A stretch of 6,234 nucleotides of DNA, from assembly GCA_023228295.1 (NCBI GenBank), contig JALOBP010000132.1, forward strand, positions 1 through 6,234. Direction: 5' to 3'. Position 1 is the stretch's first letter, and every line of letters begins with the position of its first letter. The notes beneath the pieces were generated by a model, which was not told the origin of the DNA, ran no database searches, and worked only from the letters and a program-made list of their open reading frames with translations. Shown in pieces: positions 1 to 5,303 of this stretch. Both the position numbers and the translations under genes were made by a program. This DNA is from Methanoregula sp. Its GTDB lineage: Archaea > Halobacteriota > Methanomicrobia > Methanomicrobiales > Methanospirillaceae.

Positions 1-600
1 CATCCCCATGACCACTTTCGGGTCATCCTTCTGCTGCTCAAGCCACGGGTAATAGACAATCGAGCTGCACCCGGAACCCATCGGGCAGATGACCGCGCCC
101 GGGTCGGCCCGGTCAAAATTCGCCAGCGTGAAGAGACCGCTCATGACCTCGGGCCGGGCAAAGAAGATCACAACCTCCGGGCAGTCTTCCTCCGTGAGCT
201 GGTCCCAGCGGGTGAAGATGAGTTGTTTTCCGGCTGCATCGAACGGGGGAATCTGCTTCTCCCATGCAGCCACGATCTCCGGGGTCTGCTTGTACCGTTC
301 CCCCTCAACAACGCCCTCCTTTCCGGAGGAGAGGAAATGGCAAAAGTTTGGCGGGCGCTCCTGAGCGTAGCCGGTATACATCCTCCCCCCGCCGCAGGTC
401 ACCGAACCCGAATCGAACACAAGTGGGGTGCCGTTCCTGGCCCGGCCGAGCTGGCAGACGATACAGCGCCAGCCGCCGGGCGGGGGAACGGGCAGAGCGG
501 CGCCGGGGCTGTTCCGGTATTCAAGGGCCAGCGGGAGGTCTGCGCCCGGGAAGTACTGCTGCCACAGGGCCGTGAACCTGTCGCGGAGTGAGATGTCCAT
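1..600 (-). CDS. DUF169 family protein, N-terminal 200 residues (3' end beyond window)
   Basis: The frame is open from ATG at 600 to the left edge, giving 200 residues and no stop, so the C-terminus lies outside the window. The protein is soluble in appearance, with no signal peptide or membrane segment. It is cysteine-rich: a CxxC pair at residues 46-49, a VTCGGGRMYTGY motif around 68-78, FCHFLSSG at 86-93, and a CPMGSGCSSIVYYPWLEQ block at 172-189. The glycine-rich cysteine motif followed by an aromatic-Gly-Tyr and the later GCSS-aromatic-PW block match my memory of DUF169 proteins, common in methanogens and other anaerobes. Function is unknown. The conserved cysteines could bind a metal or cluster, which is inference only. 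The start is supported by a strong TATA box 29 nt upstream and by the lack of an alternative start with better context. Its DNA is far richer in GC than everything to its right. It is transcribed away from the glycan genes and is probably unrelated to them. Confidence 0.8.
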   Translation of the reverse strand, partial: MDISLRDRFTALWQQYFPGADLPLALEYRNSPGAALPVPPPGGWRCIVCQLGRARNGTPLVFDSGSVTCGGGRMYTGYAQERPPNFCHFLSSGKEGVVEGERYKQTPEIVAAWEKQIPPFDAAGKQLIFTRWDQLTEEDCPEVVIFFARPEVMSGLFTLANFDRADPGAVICPMGSGCSSIVYYPWLEQQKDDPKVVMGM

Positions 601-620
601 GTATGGCAGTGAATATTTCT

Positions 621-640
621 TTAGATTTATAGGTAGTGGA
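621..640 (-). promoter_or_regulatory. Archaeal TATA promoter of the DUF169 gene
   Basis: On the minus strand the element reads CCTATAAATC (centre near 629), a close match to the archaeal TATA box. Its centre is 29 nt from the ATG at 600. With the usual 25-27 nt from TATA box to transcription start, the transcript would begin within a few bases of the start codon. No Shine-Dalgarno sequence is visible between the box and the ATG, so the mRNA is probably leaderless. Confidence 0.6.
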
Positions 641-652
641 GAGACACAACCT

Positions 653-671
653 GCCGGTCACCGGGACCGGC
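653..671. promoter_or_regulatory. Perfect 7-bp inverted repeat, candidate operator
   Basis: GCCGGTC (653-659) and GACCGGC (665-671) are exact reverse complements separated by 5 nt. Inside it, CCGGT and ACCGG (654-664) form a second overlapping palindrome, so CCGG occurs three times in 17 bp. It lies about 20 bp upstream of the TATA box of the DUF169 gene, where archaeal regulators or activators bind. It could also be an RNA hairpin at the far end of a glycosyltransferase read-through transcript, but no T-run follows on the minus strand. Confidence 0.4.
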
Positions 672-877
672 CAATTGATAAGATATAATTCTGGCACTTC
701 CGACTCTATTGATACCTGCAGGTTAACTCACCCACATTATCAGCGCTAATAAGAATATCCACATCGCATACCCTGCCGCGATCTCCCCATCCAGCCGACA
801 ATCACGAGAAAATTCGTAATTACAGGTAGTAAAAATCACAGGATCATGTAAAACCCGGAGATTGATTGCAAAAGAAA
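672..877. other. Gap between glycosyltransferase stop and DUF169 control region; no convincing gene
   Basis: Together with the promoter and inverted repeat, the gene-free stretch is 601-877 (277 nt). Directly after the glycosyltransferase stop, the minus strand is T-rich (TTTCTTTT, 868-877 region), a weak candidate terminator. A 10-bp palindrome, ACCTGCAGGT, lies at 714-723. On the minus strand a frame stays open to a stop at 723 and ends in a hydrophobic stretch (AAGYAMWIFLLALIMWVS), but it has no good start or Shine-Dalgarno sequence and overlaps the glycosyltransferase. It may be chance or the remnant of a membrane-protein end. Confidence 0.4.
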
Positions 878-1993
878 TCAGGAGTTCTCTTTTTTCGAAG
901 TACTGTCCCAGATTCGGGTATCTTTTCCCATGTTCAGCAGGCCCACGAAAAGGTAGAATTGGTTCACGACAAAAGCGTTCAAGAGGTTCTCCCGCCAGAT
1001 AATCCCCACGATGACCACTAAACACGCCAGTACCAGTGGGACAAGGGGATATGCGGAATACAATCCTGCTGCAATAAACAGCAACGATGTAAAGAACAGG
1101 GTTGGCGTACAGATACACATGAACAGACGCAGGGGATAGAACAAGCGCGTGAACGGCCGGTTCATACCAAGAAGGTCAAGATTTGCAAGGGTTGCCTCGA
1201 TCAGCCGCTTGGCTCGCCGGATCTTCTGGCGGTACTGGACAGAGAAACTTGAGGGAATATCCTCAAATACCATGGCCCGCCGTTCGTATACTGCCCGATA
1301 CCCTTTCCGGATCGCTTCGAATGCAGTATTAGCATCATCCGAACCCCGCTTATCATCGATCCGCCGGATCAGATCCGTGCGGAACGCAACAAGGGCCCCA
1401 TTAAAATTATAGGTAGAATCAACCGCGCTTTCCCAGTCGCACATGCGCCCGTAATAAGACCGATAGGCACCTTCGAGTTTCGTGGTATTATTCTCATTTT
1501 TACGAGGGCTGAGTTCCCCGGTAACCGCGGCAATTGCCGGATCGCTCATGAGTCTCCCGGTAAGGTAGTTCAGGGAATCGGGTTCGAAGAAAACATCAGC
1601 ATCGGTGGTCACGATGATCGGGTATCGGGCCCGTTTCATGGCATGATTGTATGAACGGTTTGTCCCCAGTCTCTCCGGATTTGCGATCAAGGTAAATTCA
1701 AATCCAGATTTCTCAAGGCAAGCCTTTGCCCGGGGAAGTGTTTGATCGGAGGAAAAATCATCGATGAAGATGATCTCGCAGGCATCCTTTGGGTAATGGC
1801 ATTGCATCAGGTTTGCAACCCGTGCCTCAACTACCGACTCCTCGTTAAAAGCTGACATGATCATCGTGATTTGAGGGTATATATCAGGAAAACTGGTTTC
1901 AGTTGACTTTTTCCCAAATGAGATGCCAAGCAGGTAGACCCCATAAGGACTGAGTGCGATGATGAGAAGGGCAATGCCAATTACCAAAAACAT
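878..1993 (-). CDS. Membrane-anchored family 2 glycosyltransferase
   Basis: 371 residues. An N-terminal hydrophobic segment (about 2-24) anchors the protein. A GT-A domain follows (about 40-265): MIMSAFNEE at 44-52, IDDFSSDQT at 77-85, and TTDAD at 129-133, whose D131-x-D133 binds the metal and nucleotide sugar. NGALVAFR (198-205) is the acceptor-side loop, and SDD at 218-220 sits where the family places its catalytic acid (ED/DD). QKIRRAKR at 256-263 replaces the QxxRW motif of processive enzymes. Two or three membrane segments close the protein (about 288-311, 316-333, 338-354). This architecture is that of GT2 enzymes that extend or polymerise glycans at the cytoplasmic face, such as the hyaluronan or poly-GlcNAc synthase type. 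Donor and product cannot be read from the sequence. The start at 1993 keeps the whole anchor and lies 30 nt from a TATA box. It is divergent from the carbamoyltransferase, suggesting shared control of one glycan locus. Confidence 0.88.
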   Translation of the reverse strand: MFLVIGIALLIIALSPYGVYLLGISFGKKSTETSFPDIYPQITMIMSAFNEESVVEARVANLMQCHYPKDACEIIFIDDFSSDQTLPRAKACLEKSGFEFTLIANPERLGTNRSYNHAMKRARYPIIVTTDADVFFEPDSLNYLTGRLMSDPAIAAVTGELSPRKNENNTTKLEGAYRSYYGRMCDWESAVDSTYNFNGALVAFRTDLIRRIDDKRGSDDANTAFEAIRKGYRAVYERRAMVFEDIPSSFSVQYRQKIRRAKRLIEATLANLDLLGMNRPFTRLFYPLRLFMCICTPTLFFTSLLFIAAGLYSAYPLVPLVLACLVVIVGIIWRENLLNAFVVNQFYLFVGLLNMGKDTRIWDSTSKKENS

Positions 1994-2018
1994 TCTCTTA
2001 AGTGTATTTCGGGGACGA

Positions 2019-2028
2019 ATTTATACAT
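2019..2028 (-). promoter_or_regulatory. Archaeal TATA promoter of the glycosyltransferase
   Basis: The minus strand reads ATGTATAAAT, centred about 30 nt upstream of the ATG at 1993. The expected transcription start is within roughly 5 nt of the ATG. Only AAGAGA directly abuts the ATG, too close to work as a ribosome binding site, so a leaderless or near-leaderless mRNA is likely. Confidence 0.55.
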
Positions 2029-2070
2029 TAGCAAAAAAACCAAAAGGGCTCGCTTTTTACTATCCGCCAG

Positions 2071-2105
2071 TGAATTCTGATATTCAATCACGATTCATCG
2101 ATGAA
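2071..2105. promoter_or_regulatory. Palindromic cluster in the divergent promoter region, candidate operator
   Basis: TTCATCGATGAA (2094-2105) is a perfect 12-bp palindrome. Just upstream, TGAAT (2071-2075) and ATTCA (2082-2086) form a small inverted repeat, and ATTCA recurs at 2093-2097. The three half-sites begin exactly 11 bp apart (2071, 2082, 2093), about one helical turn. The cluster lies between the TATA boxes of two divergent genes and could serve both. The words are short and AT-rich, so chance cannot be excluded. Confidence 0.35.
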
Positions 2106-2126
2106 ATATGGATGTTCCCTAAAGCC

Positions 2127-2136
2127 AATATTTATT
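2127..2136 (+). promoter_or_regulatory. Probable TATA element of the carbamoyltransferase
   Basis: AATATTTATT is an AT-rich TATA-like element centred near 2132. It predicts transcription starting near 2158, giving a leader of only a few bases for an ATG at 2165 and leaving the ATG at 2153 and TTG at 2135 outside or at the edge of the transcript. The match is weaker than the boxes of the other two promoters. Confidence 0.4.
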
Positions 2137-2164
2137 GATCTTTAACCGCAACATGTGGAACAAC

Positions 2165-3865
2165 ATGAGTGATCCTATCCGCGTGCTGGGAATCCACGAT
2201 AATCACAATGCATCGGTCTGCTTACTTGAAGATGGGAAGATCCTCTTCAGTCTTCAGGAAGAGCGCCTGAATGGCATAAAAAATTTTAACGGGTTCCCGA
2301 AGAATGCCCTTCTGCGGGCACTGGAACTGCACAGGATCGGTCTTGAGGATATCGATTTTTTCGCATTCGGGACGCGCCATAACCCGGCATGGAAAGACAG
2401 CAGAGCAACAAAGGATCAGTATGCCTCACCGGTCTGGAAGAAGTATTGTGCAGATTTTTTCAAGGCATCCCCGTTCTTTGGCATTTACAAATCATATAAA
2501 GCAAAGAGCAGGGAGAAATTTCTCGCGGGGCAGGGGATCCGTAAAGATACGATCCGTTCATACGATCACCATACAGCACATGCTGCAGCTGCGCTCCATT
2601 GCAGCGGGTTTTCCGGAAGGACGCTTATCCTTACGCTAGATGGGGGGGGCGATGATGCCTGTTCCGGGGTATTTATCAGCGAGAATGGGAACATTACACA
2701 GGTTGCACGAACGCCTGAAGGGAATTCCATCGGGAATATCTATGCAGTTTCTACCTTTTACATGGGTATGACACCCCTTGAGCATGAATACAAACTCATG
2801 GGGATGGCCCCATACTCCCAGGAAAAGTATTTTTCCGGCATTACCCGGTCCCTCCAGGGGCTTCTTACTGTTGATGGGACACGATTCAAGCGCTCAACAC
2901 TTGCTACCACAGTAAATTCTCTCAGCAGTCTTGAGAAGATTTATCGCAACCAGCGGTTCGATGCTGTTTGCGGGGGCCTGCAGGACTTCACGGAACGCCT
3001 TGTTGTGCAGTGGGTGAGAAATGCCATTCACGAAACCGGCATTCACCGGGTCTGCCTTGCCGGGGGGGTTTTCATGAATGTAAAGCTGAATAAACTCATT
3101 GCTGAACTTCCCGAAATAGAGAACCTATTCGTAATGCCATCCTGCGGTGACGAGAGCAACGCAATCGGGGCTTCTTTCCTTGCCTATAACGATTATTGCT
3201 CATCACATGGGCAGGAAATGAAAACAACACCACTGTCTGATCTCTATCTTGGCGAGTCCTTCGATACATCGGTGATCAGAAACGAAATCCAGAAAGCGGG
3301 CTTCCAGTACCAGACTGAAGCCAATATCAATCAGTATGTTGCCGAGATGCTTGCCGAAAACCGGATCATAGCACGCTGCTCGGGCCGCTCGGAATGGGGT
3401 GCACGGGCGCTCGGGAACCGGTCGATTCTCGCAAATCCAGAATCATTTGAGACGGTGTCGAAGATCAACGATGCTATCAAGATGCGGGACTTCTGGATGC
3501 CGTTTGCCGGGACGGTCCCCGAACATGCAATGGACACCTACCTGAAAAATCCAAAGAAGATTCCTTCACCCTACATGATGCTTGCATTCGATACAACGGA
3601 TAAACGCAGGTCGATACGGGCGGCAACCCATCCAAAGGATAAGACCATCAGGCCCCAGATCCTCATGCGTGAACAGAACCGGGACTATTATTCACTCATC
3701 GAGAACTTCTCAAAACTCACCGGCACCTGCTGTATACTGAATACCTCGTTCAACCTTCACGGGTCCCCCATGGTCTATCACCCGAAAGAGGCACTCGATA
3801 CCCTCAAAAACAGTGATCTGGACGTTCTGGTAATGGATAATCTCGTTGTTACAAAAAAACCCTGA
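2165..3865 (+). CDS. O-carbamoyltransferase of the NodU/CmcH/TobZ family
   Basis: 566 residues from the ATG at 2165, the usual length for the family. Known members use carbamoyl phosphate and ATP to form carbamoyl-adenylate, then move the carbamoyl group to a hydroxyl on a sugar, antibiotic or Nod factor. The N-terminal Kae1-like domain (1 to about 345) shows GIHDNHNAS (9-17), QEER (31-34), HHTAHA (135-140) with the HxxxH metal pair H135/H139, LTLDGGGDD (156-164), EHEYKLMGMAPY (206-217), LAGGVFMNVKLN (298-309) and GDESNAIGAS (328-337). The C-terminal domain (about 375-545) carries GRSEWGARALGNRSILA (407-423) and NTSFNLHGSP (526-535). All major motifs are intact, so an active enzyme is expected. 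No membrane segments: cytoplasmic. The start is chosen because homologues begin a few residues before the (V/I)LGI strand; ATG at 2153 or TTG at 2135 would add 4 or 10 residues. Substrate unknown; neighbours suggest a glycan or its lipid- or nucleotide-linked precursor. Confidence 0.9.
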   Translation: MSDPIRVLGIHDNHNASVCLLEDGKILFSLQEERLNGIKNFNGFPKNALLRALELHRIGLEDIDFFAFGTRHNPAWKDSRATKDQYASPVWKKYCADFFKASPFFGIYKSYKAKSREKFLAGQGIRKDTIRSYDHHTAHAAAALHCSGFSGRTLILTLDGGGDDACSGVFISENGNITQVARTPEGNSIGNIYAVSTFYMGMTPLEHEYKLMGMAPYSQEKYFSGITRSLQGLLTVDGTRFKRSTLATTVNSLSSLEKIYRNQRFDAVCGGLQDFTERLVVQWVRNAIHETGIHRVCLAGGVFMNVKLNKLIAELPEIENLFVMPSCGDESNAIGASFLAYNDYCSSHGQEMKTTPLSDLYLGESFDTSVIRNEIQKAGFQYQTEANINQYVAEMLAENRIIARCSGRSEWGARALGNRSILANPESFETVSKINDAIKMRDFWMPFAGTVPEHAMDTYLKNPKKIPSPYMMLAFDTTDKRRSIRAATHPKDKTIRPQILMREQNRDYYSLIENFSKLTGTCCILNTSFNLHGSPMVYHPKEALDTLKNSDLDVLVMDNLVVTKKP

Positions 3866-3892
3866 AAAAGGGTAAAAACGGTATCTTTTTTT
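3853..3892. terminator. Bidirectional terminator between convergent genes
   Basis: ACCC (3859-3862) and GGGT (3870-3873) form a 4-bp stem around a 7-nt loop that contains the carbamoyltransferase stop codon. On the minus strand the stem is followed directly by seven Ts (3859 to 3853). On the plus strand seven Ts lie at 3886-3892, and they overlap the stop codon of the convergent dehydrogenase gene. Oligo-T tracts are the main termination signal in archaea, so the hairpin may be incidental. The arrangement fits two genes that end 25 nt apart. Confidence 0.55.
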
Positions 3893-5138
3893 ACAATGTT
3901 CTGTAATTGAAGAGATTCCTGAATTCGGAATCTTTGTAAAATACCCCTTTTATGTCGATGAAGAGAGTGTCCGGGCTTGCAAGGTGCCGTAACTCCCCGT
4001 TTAACCCATCAAGGAACTGTTTATGGGGAACGGCAAGGACCAGGCAATCAACGTGTTTTTCCAGTACACTCAAGGGAATAACCCCAAGATCGCTGATTTC
4101 ATCTGGAGTCAGCAGGGGATCATACCCGTACACGGTTATGGCATGCCCTTTGAGTGTTTTGATAAGCACAGACACCGGATTATCACGGGTATCTGCAACA
4201 TTCTCTTTATAGGTCAATCCAAGTATCGTGACTTCGGCCACAGACGGTTTTTTCTTACGGACGGTAAGATCATCGAGGATCATTCCCGAGATAAACGGGA
4301 TCATGTGATCATTGGTTGACCTGCCGGTGAGGATTATCTGAGGATTATACCCATTTTTTTTAGCTGTATATGCAAGGAAATAGGGCACGGTCGGTATGCA
4401 GTGCCCGCCCACAATGCCGGGAGTATACCGGTGGAAATTCCACTTTGTTTCAGCTGCTTCAAGAACATCTTTGGTATTTATTCCGATTTTACTGAAGATA
4501 TAGGACAACTCGTTTATCAGAGCAATATTAACATCCCGCTGGATATTCTCTACAACTTTTGCCGCCTCAGCCGTGCGGATGTCCTTGGCAGGATAAACCG
4601 TAGTGATCAGGCTGTACAACGCTGCCATATCCTCAGTGGTCTCCTTGTCCATGCCTGCAATTATCTTGGTTGTTTTTGAAAGAACGTGGACATCGTCACC
4701 TGGATTGATGCGTTCGGGAGAGTACCCGATCTTAAAACCACTCCCACACGTGGAGCCGGATTCTTTCTCCAGGATCGGTTGCAGGACATCTTCCGTGACA
4801 CCAGGATAGACGGTAGATTCCAGGATGACAACGGCACCTTTTTTTAATTGTTTTCCAACTGTGGCTGCAGCTGATTTTACATACGACAGATCCGGTTCAT
4901 TGTTGTTTGTAAGGAGAGTCGGAACACAGATCATGACAAAATCTGCATCGTGAATCCGCGCAGGATCTGAGGTAACGTGAATTTTTGTCGGTGTTTTTCT
5001 GATATTGTCGATCTTATTTGTATCGATGTCAAAACCGATGGTTTTTACGTGATGAGAGAAGGCTTCAGCCAAGGGAAGCCCGACATATCCCAACCCGACA
5101 ACACATACGGTTTTACTGGTAACTGGCAACGGTTCCAT
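3891..5138 (-). CDS. UDP-N-acetylhexosamine 6-dehydrogenase (UDP-glucose/GDP-mannose dehydrogenase family)
   Basis: 415 residues, full family length, cytoplasmic. The family oxidises C6 of a UDP-sugar twice with NAD+ to make the UDP-uronic acid. The N-terminal Rossmann domain has VGLGYVGLPLAEAF (14-27) for NAD+ and the acidic GFDID (35-39). ESTVYPGVTE (107-116) holds the active Thr109. GYSPERINPGD (138-148) marks the WbpA/WbpO/TviB-like branch acting on UDP-N-acetylhexosamines rather than UDP-glucose. The central domain has K194 and N198 (AKVVEN) and the nucleophile C247 in GGHCIP. The C-terminal domain has LGLTYKENVADTRDNP (306-321). One oddity: the position four after the cysteine, normally the catalytic-site Asp of DP, is V251. 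The product (GlcNAcA, GalNAcA or ManNAcA) cannot be decided. The start is fixed by a GAGGAG ribosome binding site 8 nt upstream. It follows the O-acyltransferase on the same strand after a 165-nt gap. Confidence 0.9.
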   Translation of the reverse strand: MEPLPVTSKTVCVVGLGYVGLPLAEAFSHHVKTIGFDIDTNKIDNIRKTPTKIHVTSDPARIHDADFVMICVPTLLTNNNEPDLSYVKSAAATVGKQLKKGAVVILESTVYPGVTEDVLQPILEKESGSTCGSGFKIGYSPERINPGDDVHVLSKTTKIIAGMDKETTEDMAALYSLITTVYPAKDIRTAEAAKVVENIQRDVNIALINELSYIFSKIGINTKDVLEAAETKWNFHRYTPGIVGGHCIPTVPYFLAYTAKKNGYNPQIILTGRSTNDHMIPFISGMILDDLTVRKKKPSVAEVTILGLTYKENVADTRDNPVSVLIKTLKGHAITVYGYDPLLTPDEISDLGVIPLSVLEKHVDCLVLAVPHKQFLDGLNGELRHLASPDTLFIDIKGVFYKDSEFRNLFNYRTL

Positions 5139-5146
5139 GGAAATGT

Positions 5147-5152
5147 CTCCTC
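5147..5152 (-). promoter_or_regulatory. Shine-Dalgarno site of the nucleotide-sugar dehydrogenase
   Basis: GAGGAG on the minus strand ends 8 nt before the ATG at 5138. It decides the start and shows that this gene has a leadered mRNA, unlike the DUF169 and glycosyltransferase genes, which appear leaderless. Confidence 0.75.
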
Positions 5153-5196
5153 ATTGATATGAAAAATTCAAGAAGACGATTATGTTTTGTGTATTG

Positions 5197-5222
5197 GAGT
5201 ATATGCTCTCTTCATTTAAGTA
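5197..5222 (-). promoter_or_regulatory. Possible TATA elements upstream of the dehydrogenase
   Basis: Two AT-rich candidates are read on the minus strand: TACTTAAATG (5222-5213) and GCATATACTC (5206-5197). They would give leaders of roughly 55 or 37 nt, both compatible with the Shine-Dalgarno site. Neither matches as well as the boxes at 629 or 2023. Read-through from the upstream acyltransferase is the alternative. Confidence 0.3.
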
Positions 5223-5296
5223 CGTTTTAACTGAAATCCTTCAAGATGCAGGTTGTCTGGCCCCGAGAATTCAGAATTTATCTGCATTTGAAACCG

Positions 5297-5303
5297 AAAA
5301 AAA
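5297..5303 (-). terminator. Oligo-T terminator after the O-acyltransferase
   Basis: Seven consecutive Ts follow immediately after the TGA stop (5306-5304) on the minus strand. This fits archaeal oligo-T termination and suggests the dehydrogenase downstream is at least partly a separate transcription unit. Confidence 0.4.

Noticed and set aside
653..671. Inverted repeat as an intrinsic terminator of the glycosyltransferase transcript
   Set aside because: It lies over 200 nt past the stop codon and no T-run follows it on the minus strand.
89..688. Several overlapping plus-strand open frames in the GC-rich left end
   Set aside because: They are antisense to the DUF169 gene, rich in Arg, Pro and Gly as expected from GC-rich antisense reading, and show no family motif.
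714..723. ACCTGCAGGT palindrome as an operator or recombination site
   Set aside because: Ten bases is short, it is isolated from any promoter, and there is no partner copy in the window.
723..1118. Minus-strand 131-codon open frame overlapping the glycosyltransferase 3' end
   Set aside because: About 240 nt of it lie in another frame of a well-supported gene and encode no recognisable domain. Only its short hydrophobic tail beyond 877 is noted as a low-level finding.
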